Assembly: GCA_902765225.1 (NCBI GenBank)
Contig: CACWYV010000001.1
Span: 62,001-126,000 of the forward strand
Direction of reading: 5' to 3'
Length of the DNA stretch: 64,000 nucleotides
Source of the DNA: Candidatus Avelusimicrobium intestinale
Lineage (GTDB): Bacteria > Elusimicrobiota > Elusimicrobia > Elusimicrobiales > Elusimicrobiaceae
A program made the translations under genes and the position numbers. This document shows, one piece after another, positions 33,046-40,974 of this stretch (the first letter of the stretch is position 1; every line of letters begins with the position of its first letter). The notes beneath the pieces are model-generated. The model ran no database searches. It was given only the letters and a program-made list of their open reading frames with translations, and had not been told where the DNA came from.

Positions 33046-33699
33046 TTAAAAACGGCAACTGGCTTTGAATGAAGCCGACACGTAACTGTAATCTTGTTGG
33101 CCGATAGAAGAACCTAATAATTTATCCGTGTCGTACCGGAAGGCATTGTAGCGCAGCTCGGAGCCAAGTGCCCATTTACCGCTTTGCCCGAGGCCGATTT
33201 CAAAACCGAAACCCGCAAAATATCCCAGTGACTGCGTAGAGGAATGGTGGGTATATTCCACCCCGTTGATGGTTCTCACATACGCCCCGGTGGCCGAGGT
33301 CAATCCTACCCCAAACGGGATATAGAAACGCGCCCGGGAATCGGGGTTAAAGTTAAAGCGGAAAGATGCCATAGCATTAAACACGTTCATCGCGGTTTCA
33401 ATTTGGTCAGAAGTACCGGCGCCATACCACGTGGTATCTTCCCCGGCAAAAATACCGTCGTTGACTTCCACACCTACGCCAAAGTACTTGGTGGGGAATA
33501 CCAAATAAGACAGCCCAAAAACACCGCCGAATTCACCCCAGGCCAATTCTTCTCCGTGGAAATACACACCGGAGTCTTCCAACCCGGCACCGGCACCGAC
33601 AGACATCGTGAACATATGGTTACCGTCTTCAATACCTTGCGCGCGGGATACCGTACCCAACACAAACAAAGCAACTGCCAGCGTAACTAGTTTTTTCAT
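33046..33699 (-). CDS. Outer-membrane beta-barrel protein
   Basis: A 217-residue exported barrel: signal peptide MKKLVTLAVALFVLGTVSRA, then alternating polar/aromatic strands and a C-terminal Phe (KASCRF), the BAM signal. It contains ARFYIPFGVGLTSATG, similar to RVYIPFGLGIGHVFA of the barrel at 37.9 kb, so the two are likely paralogs of the OmpW/OmpX-like size class. ATG at 33699 has aaaaggag upstream; the longer frame lacks a signal peptide. Last gene of an operon with serS. Confidence 0.75.
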   Translation of the reverse strand: MKKLVTLAVALFVLGTVSRAQGIEDGNHMFTMSVGAGAGLEDSGVYFHGEELAWGEFGGVFGLSYLVFPTKYFGVGVEVNDGIFAGEDTTWYGAGTSDQIETAMNVFNAMASFRFNFNPDSRARFYIPFGVGLTSATGAYVRTINGVEYTHHSSTQSLGYFAGFGFEIGLGQSGKWALGSELRYNAFRYDTDKLLGSSIGQQDYSYVSASFKASCRF

Positions 33700-33751
33700 T
33701 CTTTGTCTCCTTTTTAATGACGGCGCAAAGGGATGTGCCGTTTTTAACAAA

Positions 33752-34954
33752 TTAACTCTGTTGCGGCGGCAACGGCCCTACGTCTCCGTTCGCCGGCACT
33801 TGATAAGGGCTTTTCACCAAAGACTTGGCCAATTCGTCAAATCCCCACTTGTCTCTAAAGGATAGCACATATTGATACTGGTGTAAAGCCAAATCCCGCT
33901 GACCCAGAACGTCATACACCTGTCCGAGCCGCAAGGCATTCCATACCCCCCATCGGCTAGGCTCCTGCCCCTGGACGGCCTGACGGCCCCGTTCAAATAT
34001 CTCACGGGCGGCGGTCCAGTTTCCCTGGGCCATTTGAGCCGTACCCAATGCCGTATAGGCACGCGCTACATAAATATCTTTGTAAAACTGCCCCTGCCCG
34101 ATTTGGTCCAAAAAGAATTGTGCCTGGGCCGAAACTTCGTCATACTGTTTATTTTCATACAGGCAGATGACTTCCACATAATGCATAAGCGGATTGTGCG
34201 GATATTTGGTCCGCAAGTCCCGGATAAACTGCAGCGATTTTTGCGGGTCGTAGTATGGACTATTGCGGGTATTTTGTACTTCAATTAAAATGAGTTTGGC
34301 ACTATCGGCCGTAAATTTAGCTTTTTGGCGGGCCACATTTAATTGCCGTACCCCTTCGGCAGGATCTCCCTTAATCGCAACAATTTTGGCCAAAATTTTG
34401 ATTACATTAGGCAGCGTACCGGCAAAATATTGGTAAATCCCCAATCCAAAAAACGCATCGTAATAAGAAGGATCTAATTTAAGGGAATGTTCCAAATTGC
34501 TAATCGCGCGGCGGCCCGAAAAATACGCCGTTACCCAGCGCCGCGTGCGCATGGAAAACATCGCCCGCAATCCGTATAACGCACCTAACCCCATGTACGC
34601 GTTGGGGTCATCCGGGTGAGTTTTAATCCACCGCTTAATGCCTTGGATAGAATCATCCAAAATACGTTCAAACACACGGCGTTGGTTATCGTCGCTCGTT
34701 TCAAACTCGTACTCGTAGCGGCTCCAAGCAATCATAGCATTGCCGAAATGCCCAAAAGGGTGGTCCGGGTATAATGCAAAAACACGTTGGATATTCTTTT
34801 CGGCGGTAGGGAAATCCAAACTATATACGCCGTTGATGCCCTCGGTAGCATACGCCATGACGTCGGGCGGGAGTTTAATCTCCGCCCGGGCAGGGAATAC
34901 ACTACCCGACAGTAAACACAGGACTATCCATCCCACCATCCACCGGCGCATCAA
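33752..34954 (-). CDS. Secreted TPR-like protein, function unknown
   Basis: A 400-residue protein with signal peptide (MRRWMVGWIVLCLLSGSVFPARA). Helical repeats of TPR type run through most of its length (DFPTAEKNIQRVFALYPDHP, NAYMGLGALYGL, YDAFFGLGIYQYF, ARAYTALGTAQMAQGNW). Likely periplasmic and protein-binding. Its start overlaps the serS stop (ATGA), so it is coupled to serS; the barrel gene follows 52 bases later. Confidence 0.7.
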   Translation of the reverse strand: MMRRWMVGWIVLCLLSGSVFPARAEIKLPPDVMAYATEGINGVYSLDFPTAEKNIQRVFALYPDHPFGHFGNAMIAWSRYEYEFETSDDNQRRVFERILDDSIQGIKRWIKTHPDDPNAYMGLGALYGLRAMFSMRTRRWVTAYFSGRRAISNLEHSLKLDPSYYDAFFGLGIYQYFAGTLPNVIKILAKIVAIKGDPAEGVRQLNVARQKAKFTADSAKLILIEVQNTRNSPYYDPQKSLQFIRDLRTKYPHNPLMHYVEVICLYENKQYDEVSAQAQFFLDQIGQGQFYKDIYVARAYTALGTAQMAQGNWTAAREIFERGRQAVQGQEPSRWGVWNALRLGQVYDVLGQRDLALHQYQYVLSFRDKWGFDELAKSLVKSPYQVPANGDVGPLPPQQS

Positions 34955-36240
34955 TTTTTGGCCTCAATTTTATCTTTACCAAAATACGGGCGCAACGCGG
35001 GGGGAATAACGACGGAGCCGTCGGCTTGTTGGAAATTTTCCAAAATAGCGGCAAAAGTACGTCCTACCGCTAAGCCGCTGCCGTTTAAGGTATGCAGGTA
35101 GGCCTGTTTACCCTGGGCGTTTTTGTAGCGCAACCCCATACGGCGGGCCTGAAAGTCCAGACAATTGGAGCAGGAAGAAATTTCGCGGAATTTATTTTCG
35201 CTGGGCATCCACACTTCAATATCGTACGTCTTGGCTGACGAAAATCCGATATCCCCACTGCAGAGTTCCACCACGTGGTACGGAATTTCTAATGATTTTA
35301 GAATATCCTGTGCGTCGGCCAGCATTTGCTCCAGCATGTCGTACGAATTTTCCGGCTTGGAAAGCATGACCAATTCCACTTTGTCAAACTGGTGGTTGCG
35401 GATTAAGCCGCGCGTATCTTTGCCGTACGTGCCCGATTCTTTGCGGAAACACGGCGAATAGGCCGTTAATTTAATGGGCAATTCTTCTTCCGGCACAACC
35501 CGGATACGGTTGAGGTTCGTGAGCGGAATTTCCGCGGTAGAAATCAAGAATTGTTTCGGCTCCCCGGTCAGTTCGTACATATCTTCCCGGAATTTAGGCA
35601 GTTGGCCCGTTCCTACCAGAATTTCTTCATTGACAATGACCGGCGGCAGAATTTCGGTATATCCTTTTTGGGCGTGCTTATCCAGCATAAAGGCGATAAT
35701 AGCCCGTTCCAATCGGGCCCCGTCTCCTTTAAAGAGCGCAAACCGGCTGCCGGACAACGCAGCCGCGGCTTCAAAATCCAAAATCCCCAGTTTTTCGCCA
35801 ACGGATTGGTGGTCTAACGGTTTAAAATCAAAATGCGGCAACGGCAAGGAACAGGGAATATATTCCGGATTATCAGCATCACTCTTGCCCACGGGAATAT
35901 GCTCGTTAGGTAAATTGGGAATAGATAACAACAAGCGGTTTACTTCCTGTTTAAGCGGCTCTAATTTTTCTTCTTGGGCGGTCATCTCTGTCTTGATTTT
36001 GCCCACCTCGGCCATAGCTTCCTGTGCGGCTTGGTCTCCTTGTTCTTTTTTAATTTTCCCAATAGAGCGCGACATATCGTTGCGTTTGGCACGCAATTCT
36101 TCCACACGTGCTAAAACTGTTTTATACGTTTCGTACTTGGCCAACACTTCATCAATTTGGCCGGCCAGTTCCGGCTTGCGTAACGATAAACGCTTCCTAA
36201 ACTCATCCGGATTTGCGATAATTTGTTTAATGTCTAACAT
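34951..36240 (-). CDS. serS: Seryl-tRNA synthetase
   Basis: Class II synthetase, 429 residues. Seen: N-terminal helical coiled-coil arm (residues 28-105), motif 2 FRKESGTYGKDTRGLIRNHQ and motif 3 GSGLAVGRTFAAILENFQ. Complete. Located within an envelope-type operon, which is unusual company. Confidence 0.96.
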   Translation of the reverse strand: MLDIKQIIANPDEFRKRLSLRKPELAGQIDEVLAKYETYKTVLARVEELRAKRNDMSRSIGKIKKEQGDQAAQEAMAEVGKIKTEMTAQEEKLEPLKQEVNRLLLSIPNLPNEHIPVGKSDADNPEYIPCSLPLPHFDFKPLDHQSVGEKLGILDFEAAAALSGSRFALFKGDGARLERAIIAFMLDKHAQKGYTEILPPVIVNEEILVGTGQLPKFREDMYELTGEPKQFLISTAEIPLTNLNRIRVVPEEELPIKLTAYSPCFRKESGTYGKDTRGLIRNHQFDKVELVMLSKPENSYDMLEQMLADAQDILKSLEIPYHVVELCSGDIGFSSAKTYDIEVWMPSENKFREISSCSNCLDFQARRMGLRYKNAQGKQAYLHTLNGSGLAVGRTFAAILENFQQADGSVVIPPALRPYFGKDKIEAKN

Positions 36241-36248
36241 AAAGCGAA

Positions 36249-36509
36249 CTACTCCTCATTTTCTACATCAAGATCAATTAAAAACGGTTCGGGGAAAAAA
36301 TGGCGGTACGGCTTCAAGTATGTAATAGCGTATTCCATTCCGTACGACGTAATCAAGTGCATGCTGACGGGTGCTACGGAACTCTGCCCCGCTACCAATG
36401 TGCCCACCGTCAATACCAGCAATATAAACAGCACTTTTATAAAAGAAAAGAAGGCCTGAAAAACCAGTTTGATCGGGATACGAATTATCTCCAGTAAAGA
36501 GGACATCAT
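36249..36509 (-). CDS. Small single-pass membrane protein, unknown
   Basis: 86 residues: an amphipathic N-terminus with basic residues, one hydrophobic stretch (FIKVLFILLVLTVGTLVA), and a polar C-terminus ending in acidic residues (LIDLDVENEE). I do not recognise it. It overlaps the CsgG-like gene by 4 bases and precedes serS by 8, so it is a real member of the operon. Confidence 0.55.
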   Translation of the reverse strand: MMSSLLEIIRIPIKLVFQAFFSFIKVLFILLVLTVGTLVAGQSSVAPVSMHLITSYGMEYAITYLKPYRHFFPEPFLIDLDVENEE

Positions 36510-37186
36510 TTGCTCCTTTGCCGTTTGGCTAATTCTTTCTCAAAACTTTTGACCAACTGCTTGGCAATATGGTCAGACGTTTCCAACGCGCTGGAAGAAG
36601 CCGCATCCGCGGACCCGATCCATACAATTTCCGCCGTTTCCACATCCACCAATTTGGCAATCAATCCTACCCGACCGCTAATGGTGTATTCCGTAGGTAA
36701 CACATCGGCCGATTGGGAAACCCGCGTACCGACCTTCTTCAGATACCCGGCGTAAGTGCCGTCCGGACGGCGCATCACTTCTTGCCGATACACCGGCCGC
36801 GCTTCCGTACGGCGGGAAGCCGTAAGGGCCAACTCCGTACGGGCCGGTATATAATCGCTCACTTCCCCGACCAGTAACACATCAACCCCCAAAATCCGGC
36901 CGATTTCCCGCGTGGTCTGTGGCGATAAATACCCCGACACCGCAATATGGTGCTCTGCCAAAATGCTTTCCAACTGGGCCCGTTCTATTACGGTAAATCC
37001 ACGTTGGATAAGGTATTTGGCAAATAAGTTCTCCACTCCCTGCAGCCCCTGTTGCTGGTTGTCAAACGCCATAATACCTATACGATGCATTTGGTCAAAA
37101 TCATACGTCTGGCTGATAACGGTTTTAGGGGTGCAACCTACCAGCCCCCAGCAAACCAATGCCAGCCCGGCCCATACTTTTCTCAT
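36506..37186 (-). CDS. CsgG-like lipoprotein
   Basis: A 226-residue lipoprotein: lipobox GLVGC, then HRIGIMAFDNQQQG, RGFTVIERAQLESILAEH and LGVDVLLVGEVSDY, the alternation seen in CsgG/HfaB proteins and relatives that anchor surface polymers. It has the GFTVIER core but not the transmembrane beta-hairpins clearly, so pore formation is not claimed. No Shine-Dalgarno; TATAAT ends 6 bases before the ATG, predicting a leaderless mRNA. First gene of the operon that includes serS. Confidence 0.72.
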   Translation of the reverse strand: MRKVWAGLALVCWGLVGCTPKTVISQTYDFDQMHRIGIMAFDNQQQGLQGVENLFAKYLIQRGFTVIERAQLESILAEHHIAVSGYLSPQTTREIGRILGVDVLLVGEVSDYIPARTELALTASRRTEARPVYRQEVMRRPDGTYAGYLKKVGTRVSQSADVLPTEYTISGRVGLIAKLVDVETAEIVWIGSADAASSSALETSDHIAKQLVKSFEKELAKRQRSK

Positions 37187-37192
37187 AAATGT

Positions 37193-37198
37193 ATTATA
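37193..37198 (-). promoter_or_regulatory. -10 box placed for a leaderless CsgG-like mRNA
   Basis: The minus strand reads TATAAT, 6 bases (acattt), then ATG at 37186. It sits 25 bases from the opposing kdsC -10. Confidence 0.6.
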
Positions 37199-37223
37199 TA
37201 ATTTTTAACAAATCATAAAAAAG

Positions 37224-37229
37224 TATAAT
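37224..37229 (+). promoter_or_regulatory. -10 box placed for a leaderless kdsC mRNA
   Basis: TATAAT, 6 bases (agtagt), then the ATG at 37236; no Shine-Dalgarno is possible in such a transcript. Confidence 0.6.
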
Positions 37230-37235
37230 AGTAGT

Positions 37236-37835
37236 ATGAAGCAGACGGTTTCTCCTTCTTTTATCCAAAAAGCAAAACATATTAAAGTATTGCTGACGGA
37301 CGTAGACGGCGTAATGACGGACGGAACGCTCAGTTTTTTTACGGATAGCCAAGGTCACACGCATGAGATAAAAAATTTTGAATCGTTGGACGGTATGGGA
37401 CTCATGTATTTGGCCGCTTGCGGTATTAAAACGGGGATTATCTCCCGCGGGACCAGTCCCACGTTGGAGTATTGGGCCAAAATCTTGGGTATGGACTTTT
37501 TGTTTTATAATACTTCCGTCAAAGCCCACGCGTTGGACTATTTACAACAACACCATGGTATCCGGGCCGAAGAAACGGCTTTTATCGGAGATGATTTAAT
37601 TGACCTGGGTGTCTTAGACCGGGTGGGTTTACCGTTAGCCGTAGCCAACAGTGTAGCGGAAATACGCGCCCTGGCTGCTTATACTTCCCCCCGATGTGGT
37701 GGGCACGCGGCGGTGCGAGACATTGCCGAACAGATTTTAAAAGCACGCGGCGAATGGGAGCGTATCGTTACCCAAAACCGCCAAGGCACCTTCCGGCCGC
37801 CGCAACACGCGTTATGTGTTGTAAAAGGGCTCTAA
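37236..37835 (+). CDS. kdsC: 3-deoxy-manno-octulosonate-8-phosphate phosphatase
   Basis: A HAD-family phosphatase that releases KDO for LPS. Seen: motif I LLTDVDGVMTDG near residues 19-30, IISRGTS as motif II, and FIGDDLIDLGVL as motif IV. 199 residues, typical of KdsC tetramers with no cap domain. The C-terminus has a glycine/His-rich RCGGHAAVRD segment known from the family. Divergent from the CsgG-like operon. Confidence 0.9.
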   Translation: MKQTVSPSFIQKAKHIKVLLTDVDGVMTDGTLSFFTDSQGHTHEIKNFESLDGMGLMYLAACGIKTGIISRGTSPTLEYWAKILGMDFLFYNTSVKAHALDYLQQHHGIRAEETAFIGDDLIDLGVLDRVGLPLAVANSVAEIRALAAYTSPRCGGHAAVRDIAEQILKARGEWERIVTQNRQGTFRPPQHALCVVKGL

Positions 37836-37872
37836 AAATCTTAAAATATAAAAGAAAAGGATGATAAAAACT

Positions 37873-38493
37873 ATGAAAAAATTACTCGTATGTTGTTTGT
37901 TGTTTGCCGCCGTACCCGTCTTGGCACAAGACTACTACGGTTTAGAAGATTACGGGCTGTCCAAAAACACGACCCGTGTGGAATTTTACGGCGGAGCCGT
38001 TCTGCCGCAAGATAACTGGGAACCCAACGGAAAGGATCTGGGCGGTACCGGTTGGACGGCCGGCATCGGCTTTATCCGCAACTTAACGCCCGTTTTCGCT
38101 TTGGGAATGGACGGGAATTATGCCCAACTCGGTGACGGAGAAAAAGATGCCTCCCACGCTTATTACCGCACCGGTATAGCCACCGGACTTGTTACGGGGC
38201 GGGTGAATTTCTTCCCCAAACAAGCCACCCGGGTGTATATTCCGTTCGGGCTGGGAATCGGACACGTATTTGCCCGCCAAAAATTCAGTGACGGCTCTCA
38301 TCGGACCGTGGACGGTACGGATTTGGCCGGAATGTTAGGTGCCGGGTTGGAATTTGACCTGGATGACAGTTTGGTTTTTGGCGTAGAAGGCCGGTACTAC
38401 CTGCTCAATGCCGCAGATGAAATCAAAGATACCTTCGGGAAGGACCGGTATCATCATTTCCTGGTCATGCTAAAGATGGGTTGCCGCTTCTAG
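37873..38493 (+). CDS. Outer-membrane beta-barrel protein
   Basis: A 206-residue exported barrel. Signal peptide MKKLLVCCLLFAAVPVLA, then amphipathic strands (TRVEFYGGAVLP, GWTAGIGFIRNL, RVYIPFGLGIGHVFA) and a terminal Phe (KMGCRF). Ends in the same x-x-CRF as the barrel at 33.0-33.7 kb. Start at 37873 fits a signal peptide and has aaaggat upstream; ATG 37861 adds four residues. Follows kdsC by 37 bases. Confidence 0.75.
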   Translation: MKKLLVCCLLFAAVPVLAQDYYGLEDYGLSKNTTRVEFYGGAVLPQDNWEPNGKDLGGTGWTAGIGFIRNLTPVFALGMDGNYAQLGDGEKDASHAYYRTGIATGLVTGRVNFFPKQATRVYIPFGLGIGHVFARQKFSDGSHRTVDGTDLAGMLGAGLEFDLDDSLVFGVEGRYYLLNAADEIKDTFGKDRYHHFLVMLKMGCRF

Positions 38494-38505
38494 TACGCAC
38501 CTTTT

Positions 38506-38537
38506 AAAAAAGCCGCCCTTATAGGGGCGGCTTTTTT
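38506..38537. terminator. Bidirectional terminator
   Basis: A 13-bp perfect stem (38506-38518 with 38525-38537, arms aaaaaagccgccc / gggcggctttttt) between convergent barrel gene and ybeY. Confidence 0.88.
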
Positions 38538-38542
38538 GCGTT

Positions 38543-38992
38543 CTATCTGCTTTTTAAAACGGCGGCAATAATTTTTTCCGCTTGCCGGTCCATTTCCGCG
38601 CGGGCAGTTTGTGTATCGTCGTTCATTCCGGCTAAGTGTAGCGCCCCATGGGCCACATACATCATCATTTCCTGCAAAAAAGTGTGCCCAAACTGCCGGG
38701 CGTTCTTACGCGCCACCGGGTAGCACACAAAAATATCACCAAACGTCCACGGTTCCCCGGGCGGCAAAACGGGGGGCCGCCGGTGATTAAACGAAATAAC
38801 ATCCGTCACGTAATGGTGATTTAAAAAAGTCCGGTTGATACGCAAAATTTCCGCTTCGGAAACAAACACCACATTTACTTCCGCACGTGGCAAGGCCACC
38901 TGCTTGAGGGCACGCTTTAAAGCTGCTTGGAATAAACCCGTGCGCCGCAGGTAACGCGGAATATCGGTTTGATAAAAAATATGAGCGTCCAT
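38543..38992 (-). CDS. ybeY: Endoribonuclease YbeY
   Basis: A zinc-dependent RNase for 16S rRNA 3' end maturation. Seen: metal motif AHGALHLAGMNDD (H-G-x-L-H-L-x-G), and upstream NRTFLNHHYVTDVISFNH. 149 residues. It lies after the glgC terminator, so either read-through or an unseen promoter expresses it. Confidence 0.92.
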   Translation of the reverse strand: MDAHIFYQTDIPRYLRRTGLFQAALKRALKQVALPRAEVNVVFVSEAEILRINRTFLNHHYVTDVISFNHRRPPVLPPGEPWTFGDIFVCYPVARKNARQFGHTFLQEMMMYVAHGALHLAGMNDDTQTARAEMDRQAEKIIAAVLKSR

Positions 38993-39002
38993 AAATCCCC
39001 GT

Positions 39003-39030
39003 AAAAAAGCCGCGTATAAAACGCGGCTTT
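39003..39030 (-). terminator. Terminator of the thyX-glgC run
   Basis: A 10-bp stem (39006-39015 with 39021-39030) and a 5-base loop; on the minus strand it ends in a run of Ts. Confidence 0.8.
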
Positions 39031-39036
39031 GGATGA

Positions 39037-40245
39037 TTAAAACTTATTTTTACCGCGCGGAATAACCACGATACCCGAAGGGTCAATGTAGTATTTTTGC
39101 GAATCGGCTTCCAGATTATGCCCAATCGTCTGGCGGGGGGCAATCTTATTAAAACGGTCCATGACCACTTTTTTCAGTTTAGCCCCGGCGCGGATTTCGC
39201 AATTATCCATAATCACGCAATCTTCAATTTCGGCTCCTTCCCCGATAAATACACTATCACTAATCACGGAATGTTTTATCTTGGCCTTAGGATGAATTAC
39301 GCACCCGTCCCCAATCATGGAATCGGTCACCTTACCGCCCAAAAACTTAGAAGGCGGCACCCGGTGTAACGTAGTGCTGATCGGCCAAGACGGGTTGTTC
39401 AAATCCAATTTGGGTTTAGGACCGAGCAAATCCATATGTGTCTGCCAGAAAGATTCAATCGTTCCCACATCCCGCCAATAACCTTGTTCCTCGTACGATT
39501 TGGCACCGGGGAGTGTTTGGCTCTGGAAGTTGTACGCAAAGGTGCGGTGGTCGCTGAGGATTTTAGGTAAAATATGTTTACCGAAATCAAGCGCGGGCAC
39601 GTCGCAAAATCTTTTTTGCAGTACTTTAAGCAGCACGTCCGTATTAAAAATGTAATTCCCCATAGAGGCATATGCAGATTTGGGATGACCGGGTATCGGT
39701 TTGGGATGAGCCGGTTTCTCATCAAATTGGGTAATACGTCCCTGTGCATCCACCCCCAACACGCCAAAGGCACTGGCTTGCTCTATCGGTACGGTATTGG
39801 CGGCTACCGTTACATCGGCTTTGTTGCGCATATGAAAATCAATCATCTGCCGCACATCCATACGGTAGATATGGTCGGCCCCGAAAATAGCCACCAAATC
39901 AGGCGCGAAATCCCGCACCAAGTTAATGTTTTGGCGCACGGAATCGGCTGTACCGCGGTACCAAATCTCACCCAAACGCATCTGTGGGGGCACGCAGGTT
40001 AAAAAGTGATCGGCCACAATACCTTCCGACCGCCACGTCGTACGCAAATATTCAATCAAACTCTGCGACAAATACTGCACCAACACATAGGAAGAAAAGA
40101 TACCGGAATTGATGAAATTAGACAATACGAAATCTACAATGCGGTACTTCCCGCCAAAAGGCACCGACGGTTTAGAACGGTCTTTCGTCAGCGGGTAAAG
40201 ACGTTCGCCTTTTCCGCCGGCCATAATCATGCCCAGTACTCTCAT
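39037..40245 (-). CDS. glgC: Glucose-1-phosphate adenylyltransferase
   Basis: Makes ADP-glucose for glycogen. Seen: nucleotide motif MAGGKGERLYPLTKDRSKPS, FGGKYRIVDFVLSN, the sugar site GTADSVRQN, and a C-terminal left-handed beta-helix with hexapeptide repeats (VIHPKAKIKHSVISDSVFIG). 402 residues. No glgA or glgB is nearby. Confidence 0.93.
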   Translation of the reverse strand: MRVLGMIMAGGKGERLYPLTKDRSKPSVPFGGKYRIVDFVLSNFINSGIFSSYVLVQYLSQSLIEYLRTTWRSEGIVADHFLTCVPPQMRLGEIWYRGTADSVRQNINLVRDFAPDLVAIFGADHIYRMDVRQMIDFHMRNKADVTVAANTVPIEQASAFGVLGVDAQGRITQFDEKPAHPKPIPGHPKSAYASMGNYIFNTDVLLKVLQKRFCDVPALDFGKHILPKILSDHRTFAYNFQSQTLPGAKSYEEQGYWRDVGTIESFWQTHMDLLGPKPKLDLNNPSWPISTTLHRVPPSKFLGGKVTDSMIGDGCVIHPKAKIKHSVISDSVFIGEGAEIEDCVIMDNCEIRAGAKLKKVVMDRFNKIAPRQTIGHNLEADSQKYYIDPSGIVVIPRGKNKF

Positions 40246-40269
40246 ACTTTTCCCCTTTACGACGTGTTT

Positions 40270-40962
40270 TTATTCGGCTCCCAACGGCAGTTGCCGTTGC
40301 AAGGCTTCAAATGCTTCCCACGACCACGGCATTTTTTCTGCTACGATTTTGGCAATCTCGTCCGCGTACACACGGATTTCCTGTTGCGCGTGTTTGTCCG
40401 TACGCAGACACAAAAAATTGAATAAACTGCGCGCATTCACGCTCCAATAAAACTGGGTATATTGGCACACCGGCAGCACACCGCGGGCCATTTCGCGCGC
40501 TACACCGGCTTCTAATAATTTGCGGTATGCAGCATAAGAAGCCTCTACACTTTCCTCATAAATCCGGCGTAGCTCTTCGTGATTTAACGAACTGTCCGCC
40601 ACGGAACCTTGTTTATTTTTAGTATCCTGTCCGCGGAAAGAAGAAGGGATGTAAAATTCATCTTTTACTTCGGTATACCGGGCACTGACTTCGTTATACG
40701 AACCCCACCGATGGCGCATCCACTGACGGGCCACAAAAATTGGGCAGCAAATATGAAACTGGAAATAGCAATGTTCAAACGGCGTATGATGAGCATGCTG
40801 CATCAGGTACTTAATCAAACGTTTATCTTGTTCTTCCCCTTTAGACACAGCCCCAAACGACACCCGGGCCGATTGCACGGCACGGTCATCCCCGCCCATA
40901 AAATCAATCAGGCGCACAAATCCTTTATCCAACACATCAATTTTTCCAGTAGCAGTTTGCAC
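40270..40962 (-). CDS. thyX: Flavin-dependent thymidylate synthase
   Basis: Makes dTMP with FAD and methylene-folate. Seen: the ThyX motif RHRWGSYNEVSARY, and FEHCYFQFHICCPIFVARQW before it. 230 residues. GTG start with aaaggag upstream. It lies in a run with the secreted protein gene upstream and glgC downstream. Use of ThyX lowers the need for dihydrofolate reductase. Confidence 0.95.
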   Translation of the reverse strand: MQTATGKIDVLDKGFVRLIDFMGGDDRAVQSARVSFGAVSKGEEQDKRLIKYLMQHAHHTPFEHCYFQFHICCPIFVARQWMRHRWGSYNEVSARYTEVKDEFYIPSSFRGQDTKNKQGSVADSSLNHEELRRIYEESVEASYAAYRKLLEAGVAREMARGVLPVCQYTQFYWSVNARSLFNFLCLRTDKHAQQEIRVYADEIAKIVAEKMPWSWEAFEALQRQLPLGAE

Positions 40963-40974
40963 GTAAATTCTCCT

